Part shown: positions 7,984-17,083 of the stretch, piece by piece
How positions within the stretch are numbered: the first letter of the stretch is position 1
How the letters are laid out: the number at the start of each line of letters is the position of its first letter
Assembly (NCBI RefSeq): GCF_011064595.1
Contig: NZ_JAALJI010000008.1
Location: 124,001-188,000, forward strand
From: Paludisphaera soli
GTDB taxonomy: Bacteria; Planctomycetota; Planctomycetia; Isosphaerales; Isosphaeraceae
Length of the DNA stretch: 64,000 nt
Direction: 5' to 3'
Position numbers and translations under genes: made by a program
The notes under the pieces: generated by a model
What the model saw: only the letters and a program-made list of their open reading frames with translations
Told to the model about the DNA's origin: nothing
Databases searched by the model: none

Positions 7984-9476
7984 GCGGCCTTCTTCTCCTC
8001 GGCGGCCGGGGCCTGCGCCGGGGCTTCGAGCTTGCCCTTCAGGACTTCCAGGGCCTTGTCGAGCACCTTGTCGACGAACGGGGGGACGCCGTCGGCCGCC
8101 ACGGCCTCCTTGGGGGGCTCGGGCTTGGTCGGATCGGCGGCGGGCTTGTCGTCCTTCGGCACGTCCTTGGCCTGCGACTTCTCCTGGTTCTCCTGGGCCT
8201 TGGCGGCGTCGGACTGGGCCTCGACCGGCTTCTTGGGGTCGAGCTTGGCGAGGGCCGGCAGGTCGCGGGCGCGTCGGGCGAGGAACCAGTCTCGGTACTC
8301 GGCCGGCGCGAGCTTCACCTCCATGTCCGGGTCGGGCGAGACGCCCCACTTGTCGGTGGTCTTGGCGTCGCGGAACCGGTGGATGTTCTCGCCGGAGGGG
8401 CGGTGGTAGCTGGCGACGGTCAGCTTGAGCACGCTATTGCCGTCCTCCAGCTCCATGATGTTCTGGACCGAGCCCTTGCCGTAGCTGCGGTGGCCCACCA
8501 CCACGGCCCGCTTGTGGTCCTGCAGCGCGGCCGAGACGATCTCAGACGCCGAGGCCGAGTTCTGGTTGACCAGCACGACCATCGGCAGGGCCTCGTACGG
8601 GCTGTCCTGCTGGGCGACGTACGACTTGGGGATCGTGTTGCGTCCCTTGGTGCTGACGATGTCCCCCTTGTCCAGGAACAGGTCGGAGACCTCGACCGCC
8701 GCGCTCAGGAGACCGCCCGGGTTGTCGCGGAGGTCAAGGACCAGGGCCTTCACGTCCTGCTCCTTGAGCGCGTCGAGGGCCTTGCGGACCTCGTCGCCGG
8801 TGGACTGGATGAAGCTGGAGATGCGGATGTAGCCGATCTTCTTCTCTTTATCGAGCATGTAGTCCCAGCTGCCGTCCTTCTGGCGGCTCTCGCCCAGGAC
8901 GCTGGGGACCTCGATGATCGCGCGGGTGAGCTTGATGTCGGTCGGCTGGTCGGAGCCGTCGTGCAGGACCTTCAGCTCGACGTCGGTGCCGGGGCGGCCG
9001 GTCAGGGTCTCCACGGCCTTGTCCGAGCTCATCCCCTCGGTCGAGTGGCCGTCGATCTCCAGGATCAGGTCGCCGGCCAGGACGCCGGCCTCGTACGCCG
9101 GGGTGCCGACCATCGGCGCGATGACCCGGAGCCGGCCGGTGTCGCGGTCGATGCCGACCTGGATGCCCAGGCCGCCGAACTTCCCCTCGATCTGCTTGCG
9201 GAACTGCTGCCATTCGCCCATGTTGATGTACGACGAATGCTGGTCGAGGTTCTGGAGCATCCCCTCCAACGCACTCTCCAGCAGCTCCTTGCGGTTCACC
9301 GGCCGGACGTAGTTGGCCTCGACCTTCTCGACGGCGTCGACGAACAGCCCGTAGAGTTCGAGCATCTCGTCCTTGGGCTTGGCCCCCTGGGTCGTCCCCA
9401 TGCCGGCCACCCAGCAAAGCGGGCTCACGACGGCCGCTGCGGCCAGGGCCAGATAGATCCGTCTCCGTCTCGACAT
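7980..9476 (-). CDS. ctpA: S41 carboxyl-terminal processing peptidase
   Basis: 498 residues. Residues 7-25 are an N-terminal signal/anchor, so the protease acts in the periplasm. A PDZ domain lies at about 98-180 (GGLGIQVGIDRDTG, PAYEAGVLAGDLILEIDG). The S41 core has LDLRDNPGG, the nucleophile Ser309 in NQNSASASEI and the general base Lys334 in SYGKGSVQ, exactly 25 residues apart as in CtpB/Prc. The tail after about 420 is a Lys/Ala/Pro/Glu-rich low-complexity linker ending in a short amphipathic helix, longer than in most CtpA proteins. It is followed by tsaD with a 4-base overlap. Confidence 0.95.
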   Translation of the reverse strand: MSRRRRIYLALAAAAVVSPLCWVAGMGTTQGAKPKDEMLELYGLFVDAVEKVEANYVRPVNRKELLESALEGMLQNLDQHSSYINMGEWQQFRKQIEGKFGGLGIQVGIDRDTGRLRVIAPMVGTPAYEAGVLAGDLILEIDGHSTEGMSSDKAVETLTGRPGTDVELKVLHDGSDQPTDIKLTRAIIEVPSVLGESRQKDGSWDYMLDKEKKIGYIRISSFIQSTGDEVRKALDALKEQDVKALVLDLRDNPGGLLSAAVEVSDLFLDKGDIVSTKGRNTIPKSYVAQQDSPYEALPMVVLVNQNSASASEIVSAALQDHKRAVVVGHRSYGKGSVQNIMELEDGNSVLKLTVASYHRPSGENIHRFRDAKTTDKWGVSPDPDMEVKLAPAEYRDWFLARRARDLPALAKLDPKKPVEAQSDAAKAQENQEKSQAKDVPKDDKPAADPTKPEPPKEAVAADGVPPFVDKVLDKALEVLKGKLEAPAQAPAAEEKKAA

Positions 9477-9555
9477 CGGCGAGCCTCCCAGTTTGCGGCT
9501 ACCAACCCGGCCGGCTCGCCCGCAGATCGTCGGCGGCCGGCCCTCCTACCATTCA

Positions 9556-9585
9556 AGTCTAGTCGAGGTTCGATCGGACCGGCAA
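9556..9585 (-). promoter_or_regulatory. Probable promoter of ctpA-tsaD
   Basis: Minus strand TTGCCG (585-580), 18 bases, TAGACT (561-556), placing the start of transcription near 9549, about 72 bases before the ctpA ATG. Confidence 0.4.
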
Positions 9586-9587
9586 GC

Positions 9588-11711
9588 TCACCCGGGCTTC
9601 CCGGCCGAGAGCGACGCGACGGCCGCCGCGGCCCCGACGACCGGCGCGCGGCAGGCGCGGGCCTCGCAATCGTAGAAGGTCACGCGGTCGTCGACGGCGG
9701 TGCGGTCCCGGAGGAGCGGGACGAGGTCGGCCAGGGCCTCGCGGCCTCCGGCCGGGGCCGGGGCGACGACGGCGTGGGGGAGGAACCGGCCGAAGGCGGC
9801 GTCGACAACGGCTTCGAACTCGCGGCGGTCGGCCCCGGCGACGATCGCCAGCTCCCGGCCCGGGGCGAGCGCGATGTCCAGTGCGATCAGGGTCTGGCCG
9901 CCGGCCGTCGGGGCCGATACGAGCACGGGCGCGGCGGCCTCGATCGCCTCGCGGCCGATCCGCTCGAAGTCCTCGCGGCCCGTCAAGGCGGCCAGGCGGA
10001 GCAGGGCGGTCGCCGCCATGCCGTTGCCCGAGGGGGTCGCGTCGTCGAACAGCCCCTTCTGGCGGGCGATGAGCGTCTCGTGACTCTTGCCGGTGAAGAA
10101 GAAGCCGCCGTGGGACTCGTCCAGGAACTCGGCGATCATAACCCCGGCCAGCTCCACGGCCGACGCGATCCAGCGTGCCGTGCCGGTGGCCTCGTAGAGG
10201 CGCGTGAGGCCGTCGATCAGGCAGGCGTAGTCGTCGAGGTAGGCGTCCAGCTTGGCCACCCCGTCCTTGGAGGTGTGCAGGAGCCGGCCGTCCGGGGCCC
10301 GCAGTCGGTCCAGCAGGAACGCCGAGGCGCGCTCGGCGGCCTCCAGGAAGCGAGGCTCGGCCAGAGCCCGGCCGGCCTGGGCCATCGCGGCGATGGCCAG
10401 GCCGTTCCACGAGACCAGCACCTTCGTGTCCTTGGCCGGGGCGACCCGGCGCTCGCGGACGGCCAGGAGCTTCGCTCGCGACTCGGCCAGCTCGATCTCC
10501 AGCTCCTCGGGGTCCCGCCTCAGGCCTTTGGCGGCCTCGGCGATCGACCGGGGGAGGTTCGGGACGTTCTTCCGATCCCAGTTCCCCTGGGCCGAGACGT
10601 CGTAGGTCAGCGCGAAGTTCCGCCCCTGCTCGACGCCCAGGACTTCCAGGACCTCGCCCAGCGACCAGACGTAGTACTTGCCCTCCTCGCCCTCGCTGTC
10701 GGCGTCCTCGGTCGAGTAGAAGGGGCCGTCGGGGTCGGTCATCCGGTCCAGAACGTAGTTCAGGGTATGCCGCGCGGTGCGGGCGAACGAGGCCTCGCCG
10801 GTCGCCTGGAAGGCCTCGACGTAGGCCGAGGCGAGCAGGGCGTTGTCGTACAGCATCTTCTCGAAGTGGGGGACCAGCCAGCGCTCGTCGGTCGAGTAGC
10901 GGGCGAAGCCCCCGCCCAGGTGGTCGTAGATCCCCCCTCGCGCCATCTTGCCCAGGGTGAGGGTCGCGGCGTGCAGGGCCTGGGCGTCGCCGGTGCGGGC
11001 GTACTGGCGGAGGAGCACCCGCAGGTTCATCGGGTTCGGGAACTTGGGTGCGCGACCGAAGCCGCCGTGCTGCGCGTCGAGCGAGTGGATCAAGGCCGTC
11101 GCCGCGTTGTCGAGCAGGCCCGTCGAGAGCGGTGCGGCGACGCCCTCGCGACGGCCGACGTCGGCCGCGTTGCGCAGGTGAGCCGTCATCTCGGCGGCCG
11201 ACTTGCGGATGTCCTCGCGGCGATCGGCCCAGGCCCGGTGGACGCTCAGGAGCACGCGGGGGAATCCCGGCATCCCGCGCGAGTCGGTGGGGGGGAAGTA
11301 GGTGCCGCCGTAGAAGGGCTCCAGCTCGGGCGTCAGGAAGACCGACATCGGCCAGCCGCCGTGGCCGGTCATCGCCTGCACGGCGTTCATGTAGATCTGG
11401 TCGAGGTCGGGGCGTTCCTCGCGGTCCACCTTGATGTTCACGAAGTGGGCGTTCATGATCCGGGCGATGTCCGGATTCTCGAAGCTCTCCCGTTCCATGA
11501 CGTGGCACCAGTGGCACGCCGAGTAGCCGATCGACAGGAAGATCGGCCGGTCCTCGGCCTTCGCCAGCGCGAGGGCCTCGGGCCCCCAGGGGAGCCAGTC
11601 CACCGGGTTCCGCGCATGCTGGAGCAGGTAGGGGCTGGTCTCGCCCGCCAGGCGGTTGGCGGGGCGGGAGGACGTTCCGACGCGATCGGGGCTTGCATGT
11701 GATGGCGACAT
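9588..11711 (-). CDS. DUF255/YyaL-family thioredoxin-domain protein
   Basis: 707 residues, full length for the YyaL/SPATA20 family. It opens with the family signature [21 protein letters not shown]; the thioredoxin-like domain has [16 protein letters not shown] (CHWCH at 66-70). From about residue 200 on it is an (alpha/alpha)6 barrel of the N-acylglucosamine 2-epimerase type, with [20 protein letters not shown] and [16 protein letters not shown]. The biochemical role of the family is unknown. The ATG at 11711 has no ribosome site and lies six bases after a near-consensus -10 element, so the mRNA may be leaderless. Confidence 0.93.
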   Translation of the reverse strand: MSPSHASPDRVGTSSRPANRLAGETSPYLLQHARNPVDWLPWGPEALALAKAEDRPIFLSIGYSACHWCHVMERESFENPDIARIMNAHFVNIKVDREERPDLDQIYMNAVQAMTGHGGWPMSVFLTPELEPFYGGTYFPPTDSRGMPGFPRVLLSVHRAWADRREDIRKSAAEMTAHLRNAADVGRREGVAAPLSTGLLDNAATALIHSLDAQHGGFGRAPKFPNPMNLRVLLRQYARTGDAQALHAATLTLGKMARGGIYDHLGGGFARYSTDERWLVPHFEKMLYDNALLASAYVEAFQATGEASFARTARHTLNYVLDRMTDPDGPFYSTEDADSEGEEGKYYVWSLGEVLEVLGVEQGRNFALTYDVSAQGNWDRKNVPNLPRSIAEAAKGLRRDPEELEIELAESRAKLLAVRERRVAPAKDTKVLVSWNGLAIAAMAQAGRALAEPRFLEAAERASAFLLDRLRAPDGRLLHTSKDGVAKLDAYLDDYACLIDGLTRLYEATGTARWIASAVELAGVMIAEFLDESHGGFFFTGKSHETLIARQKGLFDDATPSGNGMAATALLRLAALTGREDFERIGREAIEAAAPVLVSAPTAGGQTLIALDIALAPGRELAIVAGADRREFEAVVDAAFGRFLPHAVVAPAPAGGREALADLVPLLRDRTAVDDRVTFYDCEARACRAPVVGAAAAVASLSAGKPG

Positions 11712-11717
11712 GACGGG

Positions 11718-11747
11718 ATTCTAGGCCCCGTCGCGCGTCGAGGTCAA
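11718..11747 (-). promoter_or_regulatory. Promoter of the YyaL-family gene, leaderless type
   Basis: Minus strand TTGACC (747-742), 18 bases, TAGAAT (723-718), each five of six matches to consensus. The seventh base after TAGAAT is the A of the start codon, so transcription should begin at or beside the ATG. Confidence 0.6.
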
Positions 11748-11787
11748 CGACCCGCCGCAAGGCCCCCGCGACGACTTCGCCACCTGG

Positions 11788-12021
11788 TCAGATCTCGTTG
11801 GCGAGCGAGTAGACGCCGCCCCCTTCGCGGCGGAGCTTGCCGTCGGCGACGAGTTCCTCCCAGATGCCGGCCGGGTGGCCGGCGGGGGGGGTGATGCCGC
11901 CGATGTGCGAGGTCTTGCTGCCGGGGCTGAGCCCGGAATGGTCGTCGAGGCGGGCGATCTTGAGCCGCTTCTTGAACGCCTTGTACGCGCGCTTGCGCTC
12001 TTCTTCGGTCGCCATGTTCAT
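11788..12021 (-). CDS. Small conserved hypothetical protein (77 aa)
   Basis: 77 residues, basic N-terminal helix (EERKRAYKAFKKRLKIARLD), then a short loop with SKTSHIGGITPPAGHP and a C-terminal WEELVADGKLRREGGGVYSL segment that resembles a degenerate winged-helix edge. Good codon bias in this frame and a predicted soluble fold argue for a real gene. It lies 60 bases after another small gene on the same strand and the two are probably co-transcribed. I recall similar short proteins in planctomycetes and cyanobacteria but know no function. Confidence 0.8.
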   Translation of the reverse strand: MNMATEEERKRAYKAFKKRLKIARLDDHSGLSPGSKTSHIGGITPPAGHPAGIWEELVADGKLRREGGGVYSLANEI

Positions 12022-12081
12022 GATCCTGGGCGAATGGAGGGGGCGGGGGGGAGGACGACCCGCCGCGATGGGGATGACGGG

Positions 12082-12306
12082 TCAGACCGCGTCGGCGAGC
12101 CGGCGGCTGAGGACGTCGAGCAGGCGCCCGACTTCCTCGGTCTGGAAGTTGCGATTGAACCGGACGCTGTACGTCGTCTCGTCCGGTCGGGGATGGTTGC
12201 CCGCGTCGTCACGGGAGTGGATGACGACGCCCTGAAACGTGGTGCGGCCGAGGAGTTCCTCGATGAGATCCTCGGTCGCATAGAGCTCCAGCTCGCGAAC
12301 GGTCAT
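12082..12306 (-). CDS. Small conserved hypothetical protein (74 aa)
   Basis: 74 residues from the ATG at 12306 (MTVRELELYATEDLIEELL). The sequence alternates amphipathic helices and a beta hairpin (TTFQGVVIHS, TTYSVRFNRNF), looks compact and soluble, and has no signal peptide or metal motif. A longer reading upstream to 12372 only adds Arg-rich sequence typical of non-coding frames. It is the first of two small genes running to 11788; function unknown. Confidence 0.75.
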   Translation of the reverse strand: MTVRELELYATEDLIEELLGRTTFQGVVIHSRDDAGNHPRPDETTYSVRFNRNFQTEEVGRLLDVLSRRLADAV

Positions 12307-12492
12307 TCTCGTCCTCGATGAGAATGGGGAGCCCGACCGACGCCCCGCGACCGCGCCGTTGCGGTGACGCATCCGGGTCGGCGAACTCCGCTGCGCATTC
12401 TAGCGGCCCCCCGCGACCCCGGGAAGGTCAACGCCGGCCCCGGCCCCGCATGCTCCGGGAAAGCGACGAAGATCCCTCCCGTCGGCTGCGGC

Positions 12493-12506
12493 GGCACGAG
12501 GTCTGC
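12493..12506 (+). promoter_or_regulatory. Possible sigma-54 promoter of the DUF362 gene
   Basis: GGCACG-AGGT-CTGC keeps the invariant GG (-24) and GC (-12) separated by ten bases and matches the sigma-54 consensus except C for T before TGC. Transcription would begin near 12518, 42 bases before the ATG. One such match is expected by chance in a window this size. Confidence 0.35.
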
Positions 12507-12559
12507 ATCGGATGAAGTGATTGAACGATCACCCGTTGAAGAGACGAGGACCGACCGCG

Positions 12560-13477
12560 ATGGTGCATCCCGACGAAGACCTGATCGTGGCGATCGCCGA
12601 CCGGCCCGGAGACCCCGACAAGGGGATCGCCGAGGCGCTCGGCCACCTGGACCTGGACGATTTCCGCGACAAGGTCGTCTGCATCAAGCCCAACGACACG
12701 ACGGCCGAGCCTGACGACACGAAGGCCTGCACCCAGGCCGACACGCTCCGGGCGACGATCCGCCACATCAAGACCCTCCGCCCGAAGTCGATCGTCGTCT
12801 CGGGAGGCTCGGGGGCGAAGAAGACGCCCGAAGTCTTCAAGATCCTGGGCTACGACGAGGTGATCGCGGCCGAGGGGGTCGAGTTCTTCGACCACAACCA
12901 GCCGCCGTTCCTCGAGGTCGACTTGCCGTACGGGCCCCAGCGGAAGATCGTGGTGAACCCCCGCGTGCTGGAGTACGAGCGGGTGGTCTCGCTCGCCCAG
13001 CTCAAGGTGCACCGCACGGCCACGGTGACCATGGCGATCAAGAACATCGCCATGAGCTACCCCTGCGCGGAGTTCTACGGCTACCCCCGCGTGGAGCAGA
13101 AGAAGCACCCGCACAACATCCTCAAGGATAAGCAGGCGTTCCTGGTCGGGATGGCGATGCGGTTCCCGATCCACCTGGCGATCGTCTCCGGCCACCCGGC
13201 GATGATCGGCACGGGGCCGATCGACGGCAAGGCGGTGGAGACGGGCCTGGTGATCGCCGGCCGCAACGCGACGGCCGTCGACTCGGTGGGGGCGTTCCTG
13301 CTGGGCTTCGAGACCAACGGCGTGCAGCACCTGCGGCAGGCCGAGGAAGTGGGCCTCGGAGAGACGTACAGGCCCTCCACTCGCGACGGGGGAGATGGCC
13401 GGCTGAAGATCAAGGGCCTGGCGGTCGAGAAGGCCGTGGAGGTCTTCCGCACGGCGGCCTACGGCGAGGCGTTCTGA
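12560..13477 (+). CDS. DUF362-domain protein
   Basis: 305 residues from the ATG at 12560, which has GAGGA nine bases upstream; a TTG at 12521 is in frame but poorly placed. DUF362 features are VVCIKPNDT near residue 40, VVSGGSGAKKTPEVF, the KVHRTATVTMAIKNIAM stretch and the C-terminal GRNATAVDSVGAFLLG. DUF362 proteins are often fused to or paired with 4Fe-4S ferredoxin domains, but this one has no cysteine cluster. Biochemical role unknown. It stands alone and converges with the csrA-like gene 24 bases away. Confidence 0.9.
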   Translation: MVHPDEDLIVAIADRPGDPDKGIAEALGHLDLDDFRDKVVCIKPNDTTAEPDDTKACTQADTLRATIRHIKTLRPKSIVVSGGSGAKKTPEVFKILGYDEVIAAEGVEFFDHNQPPFLEVDLPYGPQRKIVVNPRVLEYERVVSLAQLKVHRTATVTMAIKNIAMSYPCAEFYGYPRVEQKKHPHNILKDKQAFLVGMAMRFPIHLAIVSGHPAMIGTGPIDGKAVETGLVIAGRNATAVDSVGAFLLGFETNGVQHLRQAEEVGLGETYRPSTRDGGDGRLKIKGLAVEKAVEVFRTAAYGEAF

Positions 13478-13501
13478 ACGGCGCGCCTCGCCCGGGGCGG
13501 T

Positions 13502-13696
13502 TCACGACGAGAGCGACGAGATTTCGACGTCGCGATACATCCGAATCCGAGATCGAGCTTCCCCACGCTCGACGGACGTGCCGTCCGGATATTCGATGGC
13601 CAACCGCACCCGGTCGCCCCGAATCTCCACGACCGTGACGACCACGTCGTCGCCGATCATGACGCCTTCGCCCTCTTCCCTGGGGATGATGATCAC
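13502..13696 (-). CDS. csrA: Divergent CsrA-family RNA-binding regulator
   Basis: 64 residues that align end to end with CsrA: MIIIPREEGEGVMIGDDVVV corresponds to the canonical first two strands, followed by VTVVEIRGDRVRLAI and a short C-terminal helix and tail. Of the RNA-contact residues, Arg6 and Arg44 equivalents are kept (PRE, VERGEA) but Arg7 is Glu, Thr5 is Pro and the His before Arg44 is Glu. RNA target preference therefore probably differs from the GGA-binding standard. A ribosome site GAGGTGA precedes the ATG and a good promoter lies 80 bases upstream. Confidence 0.9.
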   Translation of the reverse strand: MIIIPREEGEGVMIGDDVVVTVVEIRGDRVRLAIEYPDGTSVERGEARSRIRMYRDVEISSLSS

Positions 13697-13773
13697 GATT
13701 CACCTCGTTGTAAGCCTTGTGGGTCCGAGCCGGGCCCCGTCCGGTGCGGACGGGGCCGGCGACGACGATCCCG

Positions 13774-13801
13774 ATTGTAGCGAGGCGCCCCACCCCGTCA
13801 A
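13774..13801 (-). promoter_or_regulatory. Promoter of the csrA-like gene
   Basis: Minus strand TTGACG (801-796), 16 bases, TACAAT (779-774), five of six matches in each box. The leader would be about 70 bases. Confidence 0.6.
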
Positions 13802-13922
13802 TCGCTTACCAATCACGTTGCCGGAGCGGCCTGGAGTCAACCGCCTTGCGCCCCGTCGGCGCGGCGCTTTTCCGCACGCCCCGGGCGCCGCGAGATCGCG
13901 GCCCCGGTCCTCGCGGCGGGAT

Positions 13923-14858
13923 TCAGGCCCCGCGCCAGGCCAGTTCGGCCCGCTCGCCGTGCTTCGAACGATCGCCGCCGATGCACCGCAGCTCGATCGT
14001 CGCGCCCCGGCCGTCTTGATGGGATTCGAGCCGGCACCAGCCCAGCGGCTGGGGCTCGTCGAAGGGGTAGGCGACCGCCGGCAGGTTGACGAGGTGGAGC
14101 CCGTCGTCCAGGCCCCGCCGCCAGGCGTGCGTGTGGCCGAACACCAGGGCCTTCACCTGCTTGCGGGGCCGGAGGATCTCCATCAAGAGATCGGTGTCGG
14201 CCAGCGCCTTCAGGCTCGCGAGCGAGTCGGCCGCGGGATTGTGGTGGACGAGCACCAGGGTCGCCGCGTCGGGCTCGGCGTCGAGGGCCTTCGCCAGCCA
14301 GGCCCTTTGGGGGTCGCCGAGCAGGCCGGGCGCGAGGTTCACCACGTCCAGCGAGTCCAGCAGCACGAGCCGCATCCCGGCCGCCTCGACGACCCCCACG
14401 CAGCGGTCCTCGACCGTCCCCGGACGCGCCGCGCCGGGATCGGCGACGACCTTCCGGAAGTTCTCGCGGTCGTCGTGGTTCCCCAGGATCAGGTGCACGG
14501 GGACGCCTCGATCGCGCAGCGGCTGGACCAGGGAGAGGAACTGGCGATAGTCCCCCTCCCGACCGTCCTTGATCGCCAGGTCGCCGGCCACGACCACGGC
14601 GACGGGGGGGCGAGGCCGGGAGAGGACGTCGACGACCGCCGCTCGCAGGTTGTCGCTCGGGTTGTACGCCTCGCCGACCACCATGCCGGGGTCGTGGCTG
14701 ATGTGCGTGTCGGCCAGCAGGGCCAGGTAATCGCCCCCCCGATCGGGCTCGTCGGCCTCAGCTCGTCGGCGGGGGTGGGGCAGGATCATCGCGGCCCCGC
14801 CAAAGGCGACGCCCCCGAGGAACGAGCGACGCGAGGTGGGGGGCAGGTGGATCGGCAT
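13923..14858 (-). CDS. Tat-exported calcineurin-like phosphoesterase
   Basis: 311 residues from the ATG at 14858. A twin-arginine signal (TSRRSFLGGVAFGGAAM) puts the enzyme outside the cytoplasm after folding with its metals. All metallophosphoesterase motifs are present: LADTHI (Asp50, His52), VVAGDLAIKD, LILGNHDDREN, LVHHNPAAD and the final FGHTHAW, giving a di-metal site. The domain layout is closest to phosphodiesterase/3',5'-cAMP phosphodiesterase-like secreted enzymes, but the substrate is not inferable. Codons upstream of 14858 are Arg/Pro-rich and do not read as protein. Confidence 0.92.
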   Translation of the reverse strand: MPIHLPPTSRRSFLGGVAFGGAAMILPHPRRRAEADEPDRGGDYLALLADTHISHDPGMVVGEAYNPSDNLRAAVVDVLSRPRPPVAVVVAGDLAIKDGREGDYRQFLSLVQPLRDRGVPVHLILGNHDDRENFRKVVADPGAARPGTVEDRCVGVVEAAGMRLVLLDSLDVVNLAPGLLGDPQRAWLAKALDAEPDAATLVLVHHNPAADSLASLKALADTDLLMEILRPRKQVKALVFGHTHAWRRGLDDGLHLVNLPAVAYPFDEPQPLGWCRLESHQDGRGATIELRCIGGDRSKHGERAELAWRGA

Positions 14859-15118
14859 CGGCGGGGTTATCCTCGGAATGGTCGTTTCGGGGTTCGGCCG
14901 TCGCGACGGCCGGACTTCCGAGCCCGCCGACGCGACGGCTCCCATCCCTTGCAAGGATCGAGCCGAGTCCCGGCCGGGCGAGGGCCTCGGCCGGGGATCC
15001 CGGGTGGCGGGGCGCGTCGACGTTCCGTTATGGTGGCTTGACGCTTCGCGTCGGGCCGCCCGCGATGCGGACTCGCGGGCGACGGCCCGACCCCCAGGCC
15101 GCCCCGGAAGGCCGGACC

Positions 15119-15688
15119 ATGAGCTTCGAAGTCGAGGTGAAGTATCGCGACGTCGACCACGATCGGCTGGCCGACGCGCTGAGGGCGCTCGGCGCCGAGG
15201 CGGTCGCGGGCGTGGACCAGGAGGACTCCTACCTGAACCACCCCGCGCGCGACTTCGCGGCGACCAACGAGGCGTTCCGCCTCCGTCGCGTCGGCCACGA
15301 CAACCGGGTCACCTACAAGGGGCCCAAGGAAGCCGGCCCGACGAAGACCCGCGAGGAGATCGAGATCCCCTTCGACGCCGGCCCGGAACGCTACGAGGAG
15401 CTGGCCCGGATGTTCGACCGGCTGGGCTTCCGGCGCGTGGCCGTGGTCCGCAAGCGGCGGACCTCGTTCCGCCTGCGGTTCGAGGACCTCGACCTGGAGA
15501 TCGCCCTCGACCGCGCGGAGGGCCTCGGCGACTTCGCCGAGATCGAGGCCCTCGCCCACGGCCGCGACGACCTGCCGAACGCCCAGCAGGCCGTCCTGGA
15601 CCTGGCCGCGAAGCTGGGGCTGACCGCCGTCGAGCCCCGATCCTACCTGAGGATGCACATGGAAGCACGCGAACGGGCTGGGTCCTGA
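15119..15688 (+). CDS. CYTH-domain protein (class IV adenylate cyclase/thiamine triphosphatase-like)
   Basis: 189 residues from the ATG at 15119, with GGAAGG nine bases upstream. The hallmark ExExK is FEVEVKY at residues 3-9. The tunnel residues recur as FRLRRVG, VTYKGPKE, TREEIEIPF, VVRKRRTSFRL, LEIALDRAEGLGDFAEIEA, alternating basic and acidic as expected for a triphosphate-binding, metal-dependent CYTH barrel. It resembles the CyaB/class IV cyclase branch more than inorganic triphosphatases, but activity cannot be decided. It converges with lpxB 22 bases downstream. Confidence 0.93.
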   Translation: MSFEVEVKYRDVDHDRLADALRALGAEAVAGVDQEDSYLNHPARDFAATNEAFRLRRVGHDNRVTYKGPKEAGPTKTREEIEIPFDAGPERYEELARMFDRLGFRRVAVVRKRRTSFRLRFEDLDLEIALDRAEGLGDFAEIEALAHGRDDLPNAQQAVLDLAAKLGLTAVEPRSYLRMHMEARERAGS

Positions 15689-15710
15689 GCCCCGCCCGGC
15701 CCGCACGGAT

Positions 15711-16952
15711 TCAAGCCGCGCCGGGGTCCTCGACGGACTCCAGGCTGACGGCGCGGGAGTGCGGGCCGCGATACGCCGCGTCGTCCGGCGCCGGGCCGCG
15801 GAGCCGGGCGAGGATCGCCTCGGCCGCCCGCGAGGTCGCGCCCGGACGGGCCGCCGTGTAGCGGAGCGCGGCCAGGTCGGCCGTGGTGCGGGCCATGGCC
15901 TCGGGATCGCCCAACCACTTCTCGGCGTGGCCGACCAGGTCGTCGGAGACGTCCTTGCTGGTCAGGTATTCGGGCATCAGCTCGGAGTCGGCCAGCAGGT
16001 TGACGAGGGTGATGTACTTCGCCTTGATGAACGGCCGGGCGATCACCAGGTCGATCGGCCGGACCTTGTACAGGATGACGGTCGGCAGGGCCTCCATCAT
16101 CAGCTCCAGGCTGACCGAGCCGGAGACCGACCAGGCGACGTCGGCGACCCGGATCAGCTCGGGAGTCCGGCCGGCGAAAACTTCCAGGTCGGGCGAGGGG
16201 AGGCCGTCCACCGCGGCGTCGGCCAGCGCGTCGGCGAGGATCGATTCGGACAGGGTGCGATGCTTCTCGTGCAGGCAGGCCACGGCGAACCGGACGTCGG
16301 GCCGGGACCTCGTCAGCTTGGCCGCGGCGCGGGCCAGGATCGGCAGGTTCCGCTTCAGCTCCAGCGTCCGCGATCCCGGCAGGATCGCCAGCAGCGGCCG
16401 GCCGAGGGCCTCCTGCGACGTCGTGAACTTCTCGTCGAGGTCGCGCTCGCACAGCTCGTCGAAGTAGGGGTGGCCGACGTGCACGGCGTTCGGATACCCG
16501 CGCTCGCGATACCAGGCCGGCTCGAACGGCAGGCTGCACAGCACCATGTCCACGAACCGGCGGACCTTCTCCACCCGCCAGCCGGCCCACGCCCAGAGCT
16601 GGGGAGGGACGAAATAGAAGACCGGGACCCCCCGCGCGTGGGCCTTGCGGGCGATCCACCAGTTGAACCCCGGGTAGTCCACCAGGACGACGGCGTCGGG
16701 CTTCTCGTCGCGGAAATAGCGGTCGGCCTGGGCGAGCAGCCTCAGGAAGGTGGCGATGTTCAGGAACACGGAGAGGAACCACATGATCGCCAGGTTGACC
16801 AGCGGGTAGAGCAGGGTCGCCCCCGCCTCGGTCATCTTCGGGCCGCCGAAGCCGACGAACTCGGCGTCCGGGGCGCGCTCGCGGATGGCGTGGATCAGGT
16901 TGGCGGCGTGCAGATCGCCGCTGGGCTCTCCGGCCGAGATGAAGATCTTCAT
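15711..16952 (-). CDS. lpxB: Lipid-A-disaccharide synthase LpxB
   Basis: 413 residues, slightly longer than E. coli LpxB. The GT19 N-terminus reads ISAGEPSGDLHAANLI, followed by VGFGGPKM, VVLVDYPGFNWWIA and YFVPPQLWAWAGWRV, all family hallmarks; the C-terminal Rossmann half has LLAILPGSRTLEL and SVSGSVSLELMM. It condenses UDP-2,3-diacylglucosamine with lipid X at the inner membrane. It is separated from lpxD-lpxI by about 10 kb, unlike the enterobacterial cluster. Single-gene unit. Confidence 0.96.
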   Translation of the reverse strand: MKIFISAGEPSGDLHAANLIHAIRERAPDAEFVGFGGPKMTEAGATLLYPLVNLAIMWFLSVFLNIATFLRLLAQADRYFRDEKPDAVVLVDYPGFNWWIARKAHARGVPVFYFVPPQLWAWAGWRVEKVRRFVDMVLCSLPFEPAWYRERGYPNAVHVGHPYFDELCERDLDEKFTTSQEALGRPLLAILPGSRTLELKRNLPILARAAAKLTRSRPDVRFAVACLHEKHRTLSESILADALADAAVDGLPSPDLEVFAGRTPELIRVADVAWSVSGSVSLELMMEALPTVILYKVRPIDLVIARPFIKAKYITLVNLLADSELMPEYLTSKDVSDDLVGHAEKWLGDPEAMARTTADLAALRYTAARPGATSRAAEAILARLRGPAPDDAAYRGPHSRAVSLESVEDPGAA

Positions 16953-17083
16953 CCGAGGTCGCTCGCTTCCGTGCTCGGTGTGGAGGGGCCCCTGGGGACC
17001 TGCCAGGGATCGTCGCGGCGCGGTCGCTCGCGCCGACGGTTTCCGTACCAGAAAACCGGGCCCCTGAGAAGGCGAACCGAGGC

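Noticed and set aside
12521-12559. TTG start at 12521 for the DUF362 protein
   Set aside because: The ATG at 12560 has a better ribosome site and the extra residues (NDHPLKRRGPTA) do not belong to the conserved domain.
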